Assembly: GCA_028283725.1 (NCBI GenBank)
Contig: JAPWKC010000003.1
Span: forward strand, 62,001-126,000
DNA length: 64,000 nucleotides
Direction: 5' to 3'
DNA from: Neorhizobium sp.
Lineage (GTDB): Bacteria; Pseudomonadota; Alphaproteobacteria; Rhizobiales; Rhizobiaceae
A program made the position numbers and the translations under genes. The notes under the pieces were generated by a model. The model made no database searches and was not told the origin of the DNA. It was given only the letters and a program-made list of their open reading frames with translations. This document shows positions 1 to 8,683 of the stretch, in pieces. How positions within the stretch are numbered: position 1 is the stretch's first letter; every line of letters starts with the position of its first letter.

Positions 1-398
1 CCGTCGGCAAGCGAGAAGAGCAGGACGACGGCAGTGCCGGCGATGGCGCCGCGCGTCAGCGTCAGGGCGTTGACCGTGCGCATTGCAATGAGCGCGCAGA
101 CGATATGCGTCAGATACTGGATGGAGGCGCGCAGCGACGCGGACGGCGCCTGCGACCAGAAGGACGAGACGAAGCAGAGGATGCCGAAGGCGAGGATCCA
201 GAGGTATTTGCTGTAGCTGCCCAGAACCCGCTTGTAATCGACGAGAACGAGCGGAAGCCATACCGCATAATAGGCAAGGATCGAGATCTGGCCGAATTTG
301 CTCGAATAGGCGAAGACGAACAAGGAAAGGGCCACGGCGAATATGCCGTAGACCTCGTTCCTTGCAGGATCGATCAGAGCCGATTTTGCAATCTTCAT
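1..398 (-). CDS. exoQ: ExoQ-like succinoglycan polymerase, 5' part only
   Basis: The first 132 codons of a membrane protein run off the left edge of the window. The start ATG (396-398) lies 7 bp after the exoF stop and follows a GAGG ribosome binding site. The visible protein begins MKIAKSALIDPARNEVYGIF and has several hydrophobic segments, followed by SSFWSQAPSASLRASIQY, a pattern typical of the O-antigen ligase/Wzy polymerase family. In Sinorhizobium meliloti, exoQ directly follows exoF and encodes the inner-membrane protein needed to polymerise succinoglycan octasaccharide units. Gene order and family together support ExoQ. The catalytic C-terminal half cannot be judged. Confidence 0.85.
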   Translation of the reverse strand, partial: MKIAKSALIDPARNEVYGIFAVALSLFVFAYSSKFGQISILAYYAVWLPLVLVDYKRVLGSYSKYLWILAFGILCFVSSFWSQAPSASLRASIQYLTHIVCALIAMRTVNALTLTRGAIAGTAVVLLFSLAD

Positions 399-405
399 CG
401 GGGCC

Positions 406-1662
406 TCACTGCATCAGCAGTTCGGATGAGGCCTTGACGACGTCGCCGGGCTGAAGCCGGGTATTTTCATCCACCGCGATCTCCTTGGCGCCCTGGCCCT
501 GATCGCGAACGACGGTGTATTTGATCGTCGCCGACTTGTTCTTCGGGTCGAACTGCAGCGCCTCGGCCGACTGGGCGATCGCTTCGGACATCAGCTGGCG
601 GCTGGTGTTGAGCTGAAAGCCGAGCTTTTCGAGTTCGGCATTGGTGTTTTGCAGTTCCTGGGTGCGGTCGGCAATCCAGTCGTTCTTCAGGTTGATCTCG
701 TCCTGATCCGCCTTGCTCAAGTCCTGCTTGGCGCGCAGCGCGGACGTATCGATATCGAGAAGCGTCGACTGGATGTCGGTGCTGTTTTGCGAGAGCGACA
801 GCATCCGCGTGCTGGAGGTGATGCCCTGTTCCGTCAGCTTCGACATCTTGTCGCGGTTGTCGGAAACGAGTTCCAGCTGCTTCTGCTGCGTATCGGCCTT
901 TTGCGCCAGAGAATCGATCTCGCTCTGAAGCATGGTCTTGAGATCGGTGAGCGATTTCAGCTGAAGCTGATAGCGCTCGGTTTCCGATTTCATCAGCGCC
1001 GTTTCGCTTTCGAGGATCTGCGGCGAGTTCTTCACGCTTTTCAATTCGACCGGCATGTCGATCGTCTTGGCGCCAGAGACTTCCGCCAGAAGCCGGGCGC
1101 GGCGGGCGTAGAGCCGGCTTTGCTGGCTGTCGTAAACCTGTTCATCGCCCTTGGCATTGATGAAGTCGCGGGCAAAGCGCTGGCCTGCCTCCGAGCGCCT
1201 GAGGCCGCCGGCAAGGCTGACGGCCTTGAGAACCGTGAGGTTGGGGACGTAGGGATATTGTCCCGGCTTGTCGACATCGCCCGACAGGAAGATCGGGCGG
1301 AATTCGGAAACCTCGACAGACGCCGAGGGCAGATTGCGAAGGGCGAACTTGCTGCGCAGCTGCTCGCCGATTTCGGCGGCAACCTCGCCGGTGGTTTTTC
1401 CGGCCGCGGGAAGATCGCCAAGGAAGGGGAGGGAAAGGGTGCCGCCGGGTCCGACGGTGTAATCGCCGCCGACGACATCCCAGTCCTTGATGGAGCCGTC
1501 AGCCGGCTGCCATTCGGCGACACGGATACGCAGCTTGTCCATGACGCCGAGATGGTAGCCGTCATCCGCAGCCTGGGAGGAGGCTGCGAATGACGCCAAT
1601 GCCACACCGGTCATCATGCAAAGCACGGGCAGACGCCCGGCAAAGGTGATCGTGTTGCGCAT
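406..1662 (-). CDS. exoF: ExoF, periplasmic/outer-membrane polysaccharide export protein
   Basis: This 418-residue protein belongs to the Wza-type polysaccharide export family. Residues 1-31 form a signal peptide ending SSQA. The export domain follows, with DKLRIRVAEW and YTVGPGGTLSLPF, then an SLBB-like segment (FLSGDVDKPGQYPYVPNLTV). A long helical region spans roughly residues 205-360. The start at 1662 is preferred over in-frame ATG/other starts at 1668 and 1686 because AAGGA sits 7 bp upstream of it. ExoF is required for succinoglycan production and is placed with secretion across the envelope. It lies between exoY and exoQ, as in S. meliloti, and is probably co-transcribed with them. 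Confidence 0.93.
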   Translation of the reverse strand: MRNTITFAGRLPVLCMMTGVALASFAASSQAADDGYHLGVMDKLRIRVAEWQPADGSIKDWDVVGGDYTVGPGGTLSLPFLGDLPAAGKTTGEVAAEIGEQLRSKFALRNLPSASVEVSEFRPIFLSGDVDKPGQYPYVPNLTVLKAVSLAGGLRRSEAGQRFARDFINAKGDEQVYDSQQSRLYARRARLLAEVSGAKTIDMPVELKSVKNSPQILESETALMKSETERYQLQLKSLTDLKTMLQSEIDSLAQKADTQQKQLELVSDNRDKMSKLTEQGITSSTRMLSLSQNSTDIQSTLLDIDTSALRAKQDLSKADQDEINLKNDWIADRTQELQNTNAELEKLGFQLNTSRQLMSEAIAQSAEALQFDPKNKSATIKYTVVRDQGQGAKEIAVDENTRLQPGDVVKASSELLMQ

Positions 1663-1783
1663 GAACATGTCCTTATATCGTCTCAAAAGCGCGTCCCTTT
1701 ATCGGACATGCGCTTCAACAACGGCATTTCAAGTGATGAGCCGGGAAACCGGCGAGAGCCTCGACGTAATATGCCTTTGGCCG

Positions 1784-2464
1784 TCAATAGCTGCCTCTGG
1801 CGAAGCATACGGCCGGAATGGTTTTCATGATGATGGCAATATCGCGCACCATCGACCAGTTCTGGACGTAGTGCGTATCGAATGCGATGCGGGTCTCGTA
1901 AGAAACATCATTGCGGCCGCTGATCTGCCATAGGCCTGTCAAGCCCGGGCGGGTCTGGAGATAGAAGATCGCCGACTGATCGTAGACCTGCAACTCCTCG
2001 TCGACCACCGGACGTGGACCGACGACGCTCATATCACCACGAATGATGTTGATGAGCTGCGGCAATTCATCAAGGCTCAGCTTGCGAAGCACACGTCCGA
2101 CCGCGGTGACCCGCGGATCGTCCTTGAGCTTGCGCGTTTGGCGCCATTCGTCCGTCGCCTGCGGATTGTTTCGCAGGTGCTTCCGAAGCAGTTCGTCCCC
2201 GTTCACGGCCATCGTCCGGAACTTGAGGCATTTGAACGTACGGCCGTTATGCCCGATACGGGTGTGACCGTAAAAGGCAGGACCTTTGTCCGTGTATTTC
2301 ACCAGAGCCATGATCATGAGAAAGATCGGGCTGAAGATGACCAGTGCGCATGCTGCGGCTGTTACGTCGAAGCTGCGCTTAACCAGGCCGCCGATGGGAA
2401 GTGCGGTGGAGGCCTGGTCGGTGCTTGAAAACGGCGAACCTGCCGAACGTGTCGCTGACTTCAT
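1784..2464 (-). CDS. exoY: ExoY, undecaprenyl-phosphate galactose phosphotransferase
   Basis: ExoY transfers galactose-1-phosphate to the lipid carrier, the first committed step of succinoglycan synthesis at the inner membrane. The 226-residue protein has one N-terminal membrane helix (about residues 32-52) and the bacterial sugar-transferase signatures KCLKFRTM, LRKLSLDELPQL, VGPRPV and RPGLTGLWQISGRND. The start at 2464 (MKSATRSAGSPF) is chosen because GGAG lies 8 bp upstream and because 226 residues matches known ExoY; a further-upstream start at 2602 would add 46 unrelated residues. It is the first gene of the leftward exoYFQ operon. Confidence 0.95.
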   Translation of the reverse strand: MKSATRSAGSPFSSTDQASTALPIGGLVKRSFDVTAAACALVIFSPIFLMIMALVKYTDKGPAFYGHTRIGHNGRTFKCLKFRTMAVNGDELLRKHLRNNPQATDEWRQTRKLKDDPRVTAVGRVLRKLSLDELPQLINIIRGDMSVVGPRPVVDEELQVYDQSAIFYLQTRPGLTGLWQISGRNDVSYETRIAFDTHYVQNWSMVRDIAIIMKTIPAVCFARGSY

Positions 2465-3193
2465 AGAGAGGACTCCATTTAGGTTTGGCGATAGTCGGTG
2501 CCTGAGCGGCGCGTCATTCCCTACCAATCTGATAATAATTCTGTGTTCGGAATTTGATGCCAGCGTTTTTTTCCGAACGTTGCCGCCGTCCACCCCGATC
2601 ATCCGGATCCGCTCGCTCTGCTTGCTTGCGAAGGGTGTGCAACGTTGAAGTTCATATCTGGATTAATACTTGTTTTTATCCTAATATGTTCATGATGGGC
2701 AAATAGGCGCGCGGGCTGTGCTAATCTTATCCAATAAAGGCCGTGCGCACGACCTGCGAATACTGGTGGCTGCATCTTAAGAGTGCAGACCAAAGTAGCT
2801 TCCGGATAGGACCAAAGCCCAACGACTGTTGCAACGCAATACAATGTTGCGGCGCAATAACCGTGGGCAGGAACGGCGTAGCTTTGTAACAAAAGGTGAT
2901 CGCATTGTTCCAGAGCCATGCCGGGCGGACATGAGTTTCCATCGGATTGTGGCGATCCACGGCCGAAATGCGGCAAAATGAAGGCGGCATTTGTGGTAGG
3001 CCGGTAAGGAAGGGTTTAGGCTATCGGCGATTTGCCCGTCAGGCGGGCGAAATCTTACGAAAGTTTCATCCCTTGCCGTCGATAAAGCGAGCATAACTTG
3101 CGTCGCGCCTCGTCGGATCTTATGATCCAAGGTGCGGCAGGCAAAAACAAAGTAATAATCTGGACACGATATAACGTTCAGGGAGGTAAGATC
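2465..3193. promoter_or_regulatory. exoY/exoX divergent regulatory region
   Basis: These 729 bases separate the divergent exoY and exoX genes and hold no convincing gene. The stretch is clearly more AT-rich than its neighbours, especially 2520-2580, 2640-2730 and 3140-3180. It contains a perfect 8-bp inverted repeat (listed separately), an imperfect palindrome around TCTTAAGA at 2770-2788, and a GCAAC/GTTGC pair at 2831-2850. In S. meliloti the corresponding region integrates several regulators of succinoglycan synthesis. No specific regulator site can be assigned here by eye. Confidence 0.6.
2545..2578. promoter_or_regulatory. Inverted repeat GTTCGGAA-N18-TTCCGAAC upstream of exoY
   Basis: The arms 2545-2552 and 2571-2578 are perfect reverse complements separated by 18 bases. 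The element ends about 80 bp before the exoY start. It could be a two-site operator or a stem-loop in the exoY leader. The long spacer favours protein binding, but this is inference. Confidence 0.45.
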
Positions 3194-3487
3194 ATGTATG
3201 CGCCGCGTGTTTTCACCAGCATGCTGGGAGCGCTTCTCGCTTTTGCGGTGGCGGCTTACTTCATGTCGGGCTCGCTTCTGACAGCATTTCTACAAACGAT
3301 CGTTTGCGCGATCATCATACAGATCGGCTATTTTCTCGGTGTGCTTTATCTCGCCCGCCAGGAGAAGCAGTCGATGGGCGTCGGCAGCGGTGCCGAAGCG
3401 GGCCTGGAGCGCCGCAAGAGGGATATGCTCGTCCAGGACGACCTGCATACCGGCGCGACGCGGAACATGCCGGCCGGCGACAGCTGA
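3194..3487 (+). CDS. exoX: ExoX, small inner-membrane repressor of succinoglycan synthesis
   Basis: This 97-residue protein has two hydrophobic segments (about residues 8-25 and 27-52: AFAVAAYFMSG and TIVCAIIIQIGYFLGVLYLA) and a charged C-terminal tail. Size, topology and position next to exoY match ExoX, which lowers succinoglycan production post-translationally and whose dosage relative to exoY matters. The start at 3194 is set by a strong GGGAGG site 7 bp upstream; a longer frame from 3098 lacks support. Confidence 0.85.
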   Translation: MYAPRVFTSMLGALLAFAVAAYFMSGSLLTAFLQTIVCAIIIQIGYFLGVLYLARQEKQSMGVGSGAEAGLERRKRDMLVQDDLHTGATRNMPAGDS

Positions 3488-3678
3488 GAAGCGTCCGACG
3501 CGACCATAGAAGGCGTGTTTGCCGGGTGCCGTGTTCGACCGCCTTGCAGGCGCCTGTACCGGCCGCAGCGACCGGCGCGTAAAAAATCCTCCATGTTGAC
3601 GTGGCTTCACACGAGAGCCATCTTCGTCCGCGCATAGTCTTGCACCATGAACGGCACCGATGAACGATGGAGAGCGCC

Positions 3679-4680
3679 ATGGCACCAGAAGCTGCTCAGA
3701 CGATCTGCGTGATCATTGCCGCAAAGAATGCGGCAGATACGATCGAAACGGCCGTCCGGTCCGCATTGCGGGAAAATCTCGTCAGCGAAGTGGTCGTGGT
3801 CGACGATGGTTCGACCGATGATACCGCGGGGGCCGCACGACGCGGCGATGACGGCACGGCACGGCTCAAGATCATTTCCTTCGACAAGAACCGCGGGCCG
3901 TCTGCTGCCCGCAACGCGGCGATCGAGGCGTCAAATGCGCCGCTGATTGCCATTCTGGACGCCGACGACTTCTTCTTTCCCGGACGCTTCGAGCCGATGC
4001 TGGCGGAAGGGGAGTGGGATCTGCTGGCCGACAATATCGCCTTCATCCACGATACCGCTTCCATTCCCGATCCCGTGCGCTTCGAGCGGCGGCCGAAGAC
4101 GATCTCGTTCGTCGAATTCATCGAGGGCAATATCTCCCAGCGCGGCAAGCCGCGCGGCGAGACGGGGTTCCTGAAACCGGTGATGCGCCGCGAATTTCTC
4201 GACCGGCACGCGATCCGCTACGATGCGGGGATCCGGCTCGGGGAGGATTACGATCTCTATGCGCGGGCGCTTGCCAAGGGCGCGCGCTACAAGGTGATCG
4301 AGCATTGCGGCTATGGCGCCGTGATCCGCCACGATTCGCTCAGCAGCCGTCACCGCACCCATGACCTGAAAACGCTATACGAGGCCGACGAGGCGCTTTT
4401 GCGCGATCCGCAGCTTGCGCCCGAGGCACGTGCCGTCGTCACCCGTCACCGGGATCATATCCGCGGGCGCTACGAGCTACGGGCGTTTCTGGATCGCAAG
4501 AAGGAAGGCGGCAAGCTCGCCGCCATCGGCCATATGCTGGCAAGGCCGCAGGCGGTGCCGGCGGTCGCTTCGGGAATATTCTTCGACAAGCTGGATGCCG
4601 CACGCGCCAAATCCACGCCAGCGGCACCGGTGCCGGGCATGCGCTATCTGCTGGCGGGCGTGCCTGTCGCGTCGAAATAG
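3679..4680 (+). CDS. exoU: ExoU, succinoglycan glucosyltransferase (GT2)
   Basis: A family-2 glycosyltransferase of 333 residues. The N-terminal nucleotide-sugar fold shows VIIAAKNAADT, then VVVDDGSTDDT, GPSAARNAAIE and the DxD-like AILDADDFF. In S. meliloti ExoU adds the sixth sugar of the octasaccharide, a beta-1,6 glucose, on the cytoplasmic face of the membrane. The ATG at 3679 has GGAG 6 bp upstream and is preferred to the ATG at 3667. It lies 190 bp after exoX in the same direction and converges on exoV. Confidence 0.9.
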   Translation: MAPEAAQTICVIIAAKNAADTIETAVRSALRENLVSEVVVVDDGSTDDTAGAARRGDDGTARLKIISFDKNRGPSAARNAAIEASNAPLIAILDADDFFFPGRFEPMLAEGEWDLLADNIAFIHDTASIPDPVRFERRPKTISFVEFIEGNISQRGKPRGETGFLKPVMRREFLDRHAIRYDAGIRLGEDYDLYARALAKGARYKVIEHCGYGAVIRHDSLSSRHRTHDLKTLYEADEALLRDPQLAPEARAVVTRHRDHIRGRYELRAFLDRKKEGGKLAAIGHMLARPQAVPAVASGIFFDKLDAARAKSTPAAPVPGMRYLLAGVPVASK

Positions 4681-4690
4681 CGACATCTGC

Positions 4691-4713
4691 GGCGCGGCCT
4701 GTCGGACCGCGCC
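4691..4713. terminator. Hairpin between convergent exoU and exoV
   Basis: GGCGCGG (4691-4697) and CCGCGCC (4707-4713) form a perfect 7-bp stem with a 9-base loop. The stem can be lengthened by ATCT (4685-4688) pairing with AGAT (4716-4719). It sits in the 51-bp gap between two convergent genes, where it could serve both. There is no T-run, so it is a hairpin of probable terminator function. Confidence 0.45.
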
Positions 4714-4731
4714 GGAGATATCGATCTCATC

Positions 4732-5679
4732 TCAGAAATAATCGCGGCGGATGCCGTCGATCACGGCGCGGAACTGTGCCTTGCGTTCTTCCAGCCGGCC
4801 ATCGGGGCTGAGCTGCGGCTCTGCGCGTCCCGCCTGCCACAGCGCCAGAATGGACGGGGAGGCGAGGACCTGCTTGGCGATGCCGCGAAGGCCGGTCTGC
4901 GACGGTTGCGTGCGGGTCATGACGTCAGCGGCACTGGTTTCGGCCGGAGCGTGGGGTTGAGCGGCCGGCTGATCCTTGTCGAAGCGCATGCCCCAGAAGC
5001 GCGACCCCTTGCGCACCGCCTCCGCACGGGTCGAGACCGGCACATAGCGGGGATTGTAGGTTGTGCCGACCGATGACGCCCAGTCGTTCCACTTGAAATT
5101 GTTGATCGACCGGGATGTGCTGACGGCCACCCACGGCACGCGGAAGGCATCGGCGAGGATCGCGCCGTGCATGGATTCGGCGACGATCATCTTCGATTGG
5201 GCGATATGGCGGATGACGGCCTTGGCCTCGCCGCGCGGATCGAGATAGGTCAGGCCCGCCGGCTCGCAGACCGCCGGCCACATGCCGAATTCGGCCGATT
5301 CCCAATGGGGAACGAAGGTTTTCTCGTGGATCTTCGGCAGGTTCTGGAATTCCGCCATGTCGGTAATCATCACCGCCGGATCGACAATGCCCATCTCGGC
5401 CGAGAGACCCAGCTTTGCCGCCGTCAGCGGGCCGCGCACGCAGCGCACGTCCCATTCGGGATCGCGAATGTCAGGTGCTTCGCCGTAACCGTAGCCGCTG
5501 CCGACGACGAGCTTCTTCTGGCCTTTGGGCAGAAGGACCGGGTTGAGGACGGTGCCGACGCCGACGAGGAGGACATCGGGGTGGACATCGCCAAGACCGG
5601 GCAGCAGGAAATCCCAGAGCCAGAGGTTGAGATCATCGCCGAAATTGCCGTGATGGGATGGCCAGTGATACGGTTTCAT
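4732..5679 (-). CDS. exoV: ExoV, succinoglycan pyruvyl (ketal) transferase
   Basis: This 315-residue protein is a polysaccharide pyruvyl transferase. It would attach the pyruvate ketal to the terminal glucose of the octasaccharide, using phosphoenolpyruvate. Visible family features are NFGDDLNLWLWDFLLPG near the N terminus, VVGSGYGYGEAPDI, CVRGPLTAAKLG, and SKMIVAESMHGAILADAFR, which holds the conserved S-x-H-G segment. The start at 5679 (MKPYHWPSHHGN) follows AAGGAG at a 6-bp distance. A longer frame to 5799 would overlap exoW. It lies 61 bp downstream of exoW, so the two likely form one leftward unit. Confidence 0.92.
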   Translation of the reverse strand: MKPYHWPSHHGNFGDDLNLWLWDFLLPGLGDVHPDVLLVGVGTVLNPVLLPKGQKKLVVGSGYGYGEAPDIRDPEWDVRCVRGPLTAAKLGLSAEMGIVDPAVMITDMAEFQNLPKIHEKTFVPHWESAEFGMWPAVCEPAGLTYLDPRGEAKAVIRHIAQSKMIVAESMHGAILADAFRVPWVAVSTSRSINNFKWNDWASSVGTTYNPRYVPVSTRAEAVRKGSRFWGMRFDKDQPAAQPHAPAETSAADVMTRTQPSQTGLRGIAKQVLASPSILALWQAGRAEPQLSPDGRLEERKAQFRAVIDGIRRDYF

Positions 5680-5740
5680 GCGGGTCTCCTTCGGTGAGGA
5701 TGGGCGCTTGGGGAGGAGCGAAATCGGAACAGGCGCGCCA

Positions 5741-6718
5741 TCAGGTGCGTGCGCCTGCGCCAAGGCCAAGCTTGCTGGCGCCGAGCTGGAAGGCGGCACG
5801 CAGGATGGCGGGATCGCGCATGACCCAGCGGGCGAGAAGCCCCAGATCAGGGCTTTCGCGCCGTTTCATGCGGCCTGCCTGGCTCCAGAGCGCCTGCCGG
5901 CGGGCGGTGTTCTTGTAGGAGGCAATCGAGGCGACGTCGCCCGGCCGCGTGCGAAAACGCTCTTCCAGCGTATCGAGCGCCACCCAGGTGTTGAACTGCT
6001 GCTTCAGGAACTGCGGCGAGCGGTTGTCGATCGAATGGAAAATGTTGATGCCCATGCCGCGGGCAGCACCCGGATCGTCGCAGAGAACCGTGCGCCTGGC
6101 CTTCAAAATGCAGTCGACGAAGAACAGCACGTCCTCCGCCGCAAGCCTCAGAGCCGGGTCGAAACGAACGGTTTCGAACACGTTTCTGCCGATGACCATG
6201 CAGGACAGGTGGAGAAAGCTCCAGTTCTTCAGCATGGTGCTGGCGAGATCCGGCATTTCGATCACCAGAGGATGGTCCGACAGGCGTTCGCCGCCTTCCT
6301 GACGCTCCAGTTCTGCCATGCCGAAATGATAATAGAACTCGTCGCTGGCCTGCATCGAGGCCCAGTAGCATTCGGCACCGAAGCGCGTCATGCTGTCATA
6401 GGCGTTCTTCAAATGGTCCGGAAGCCAGATATCGTCGCTGTCGAGAAGGGCGACGAAACGGCTGTCTGCCGGCACATTGTCGAGGCCTGTATTGCGCGCC
6501 GCACCCGGCCCGCCATTCGGCTGCCTGACCAGTTTGATACGCTCTTTCCATGCCGGATCGACGTCCTTAAGCTCGATTTCGACAGGCAGTGGTGACTCGT
6601 CATCAACGATGACTATACTGAAATCCTGATAGGTTTGATCGAAAATCGATTTCAACGCACGGCTGAGAATGCCGGCCTCTTTCTGGAAAAATGGGATAAC
6701 AACGGTAAAAGTCGCCAT
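5741..6718 (-). CDS. exoW: ExoW, succinoglycan glucosyltransferase (GT2)
   Basis: A 325-residue family-2 glycosyltransferase. It begins MATFTVVIPFFQKEAGILS and carries VIVDDESPLPVE, GGPGAARNTGLD and the metal-binding ALLDSDDIWLPDH. In S. meliloti ExoW adds the seventh sugar, a beta-1,3 glucose. The start at 6718 follows AGGGG at about 7 bp; the longer frame to 6844 would run into exoT. It is the first gene of exoWV and is divergent from exoT, with 111 bp between the starts. Confidence 0.92.
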   Translation of the reverse strand: MATFTVVIPFFQKEAGILSRALKSIFDQTYQDFSIVIVDDESPLPVEIELKDVDPAWKERIKLVRQPNGGPGAARNTGLDNVPADSRFVALLDSDDIWLPDHLKNAYDSMTRFGAECYWASMQASDEFYYHFGMAELERQEGGERLSDHPLVIEMPDLASTMLKNWSFLHLSCMVIGRNVFETVRFDPALRLAAEDVLFFVDCILKARRTVLCDDPGAARGMGINIFHSIDNRSPQFLKQQFNTWVALDTLEERFRTRPGDVASIASYKNTARRQALWSQAGRMKRRESPDLGLLARWVMRDPAILRAAFQLGASKLGLGAGART

Positions 6719-6829
6719 GTTTTTGCCCCTGCTTTTTCGAAGAATTGCAACCCTCTGACATCTGTCGGGCTCCGGTTTAGCGGCTTTAGAGCCGTATGCG
6801 CTTGACCTCCAAAAGATAGGATTTCCGAT

Positions 6830-8314
6830 ATGGCCCCAAACCAAGGCGTGAAGACGATCACGACGAATGTCGGCTGGAGCGTGCTCTCAAAGACCGCCAC
6901 ATTCGGGCTGAAATTTGTCACTGTGCCGATATTGGCAAGGCTTCTTACGCCGGAAGATTTCGGTTCCGTTGCGGTGGCGCTGACGATTGTCCAATTCCTG
7001 GCCATGATCGGCGGCGCCGGTCTCACCTCCGCGTTGATCGTTGATCGAGAGGGTGGAATGGATACGGTGCATACCGTCTTCTGGTCGAACCTGGCAATGG
7101 CCTGCGGCATGGCGCTGGTGCTTTTCTTCGGCGCCGACTGGCTGGGGGCTGCGATGGGGGCGCCGCAAAGTGCCGATCTCGTGCGCATCATGGCGCTTCT
7201 GATGCCGCTGCAACTGACCGCCGATGTCGCCTATTCGCTGCTTGCCCGAGAGATGAATTTCTCCAAGGATGCGGTGCTGAGCACGATATCGGAAACCACC
7301 GCGGCGCTGGTGGCGCTGGGGCTCGCCTTCGTCGGCTTCGGCATCTGGGCGCTGGTGGTGCAGCTCTTCTCGTCGGCGGTGATTCGTCTCGTCGGCCTCT
7401 TCTGGATTACCGGTTATGTGCCGCGCGCGGTGATCAGGCCTGCGAAAATCATGCCGCTCTTGCGCTATTCATCCGGCCTGATGGGCTCGGAACTGGCCAA
7501 TTTCGTCACCTTCCAGGCGCCAATGGTGGTGATTGCAAGGGTGCTCGGGCTTCGCGATGCCGGCGCCTATTCGGCGGCCAACCGGTTTGCCAGCATTCCA
7601 AACCAGGTCGTTCTCTCCGCCGTCATGGGCGTTCTCTTCCCCGCCTTCAGCCTGATGGGCGACGACCGCAAGCGGCGTGCCGATGCGCTGATGTTCTCGA
7701 CCCAGGTGACGACCGTCATTCTGGCGCCTGCGATGTTCGGCATCTGGGCGGTGGCCGAACCGGCCATGCTCGTGCTCTTCGGGCCGCAATGGGCCTATGC
7801 CTGGCCGGTGCTCGGGCTTCTGTCGCTGTCCAAGGCGATCGTTACCCCTTGCAGCACGTTCATCCCCTATCTCAAGGGCACCGGGCATAGCCGGGTGCTG
7901 TTCTGGTCGGCGGTGCTGAGGGCCATCGCCACCACGATCGGTATCGGCGGCGCTGCCTATTACGGCACGCTCGTCGATGCGATGATGGCGCTCTGCATCG
8001 TCAATGCGGTGACGCTCATCGGCTATTCCTGGGCGGTGTTCCGGGTGGATGGTATCCCGTTCCTGCCCGGTCTCCTCGTCAGCTGCCGTTCGATGATCAC
8101 CTCGTTCATCATGGCGGTGGGCGTGCGGATCTTCCTCGCAGCCTTTGCGGAACAGTTAACAAGTGCTTACGCCCAGGTGATCGCCGGTGCCATTGTCGGC
8201 GGTGTGATCTACGGGATCCTGTTCCTTGTGACCGAGCGGGCGCTGGTGAAAAAGGTGCTGGGGCTCGTGCGCAAGCGCCGGGTGGGCGCCGCCGCCGGTG
8301 CCACGTCAGCTTAG
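6830..8314 (+). CDS. exoT: ExoT, succinoglycan repeat-unit flippase (Wzx type)
   Basis: A 494-residue multi-pass membrane protein of the MOP/polysaccharide transporter superfamily with about 12-14 hydrophobic segments. The N terminus (LARLLTPEDFGSVAVALTIV) is typical of the RfbX/Wzx group. ExoT is thought to move the lipid-linked octasaccharide across the inner membrane and has been linked to production of low-molecular-weight succinoglycan. The ATG at 6830 has a modest AGGA about 9 bp upstream. It is expressed away from exoW. Confidence 0.93.
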   Translation: MAPNQGVKTITTNVGWSVLSKTATFGLKFVTVPILARLLTPEDFGSVAVALTIVQFLAMIGGAGLTSALIVDREGGMDTVHTVFWSNLAMACGMALVLFFGADWLGAAMGAPQSADLVRIMALLMPLQLTADVAYSLLAREMNFSKDAVLSTISETTAALVALGLAFVGFGIWALVVQLFSSAVIRLVGLFWITGYVPRAVIRPAKIMPLLRYSSGLMGSELANFVTFQAPMVVIARVLGLRDAGAYSAANRFASIPNQVVLSAVMGVLFPAFSLMGDDRKRRADALMFSTQVTTVILAPAMFGIWAVAEPAMLVLFGPQWAYAWPVLGLLSLSKAIVTPCSTFIPYLKGTGHSRVLFWSAVLRAIATTIGIGGAAYYGTLVDAMMALCIVNAVTLIGYSWAVFRVDGIPFLPGLLVSCRSMITSFIMAVGVRIFLAAFAEQLTSAYAQVIAGAIVGGVIYGILFLVTERALVKKVLGLVRKRRVGAAAGATSA

Positions 8315-8683
8315 GGGCATGTGGTAATTGCAGCGCGGCCGCGCCCAGATTTCGCCATATTCCGGGCGCGTTGGCGACGATTGTTTCCCGACTGGGACAC
8401 GGATTTCAAAATTTTCGTGATTGTTTCCCAGATTTTTTGCGGTTGCGCAGTGCAGCATGATGGCAAAGTTTTCGGCCGGGAATTCAGTGGGTTTCAACCG
8501 TGCATGCAAGCGAAGGTGGAAGCCGCGACGGCGCTTTCTTAGGGGAGTGCTAAATTTAGCAACTTCCATTTTTGCTGCATTGCCACATTTTGTTCCAAAC
8601 TAAGCGTGATCATTTTTTCGCGACTGCGGGCTCAAGTCTGCTCTGATTGAAACGGCGGTAAGGGGAGATACCGCCCAAAAAGG
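8315..8683. other. Noncoding exoT-exoH gap where exoI would be expected
   Basis: This 369-base gap has no credible gene. S. meliloti carries exoI between exoT and exoH, and no remnant is recognisable here. The stretch is AT-rich around 8400-8440 and 8550-8620 and probably holds the promoter of the exoH operon. An 11-base direct repeat inside it is listed separately. Confidence 0.6.
8379..8429. repeat. Direct repeat GATTGTTTCCC, 40-bp period, upstream of exoH
   Basis: The 11-mer occurs at 8379-8389 and 8419-8429. The 40-base spacing is close to four helical turns, so a protein could bind both copies on one face of the DNA. A role in exoH control is inferred only from position. Confidence 0.4.

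Noticed and set aside
8321-8542. 73-codon frame in the exoT-exoH gap as an exoI remnant
   Set aside because: No similarity in character to a nuclease, no ribosome site, and AT-rich noncoding composition.
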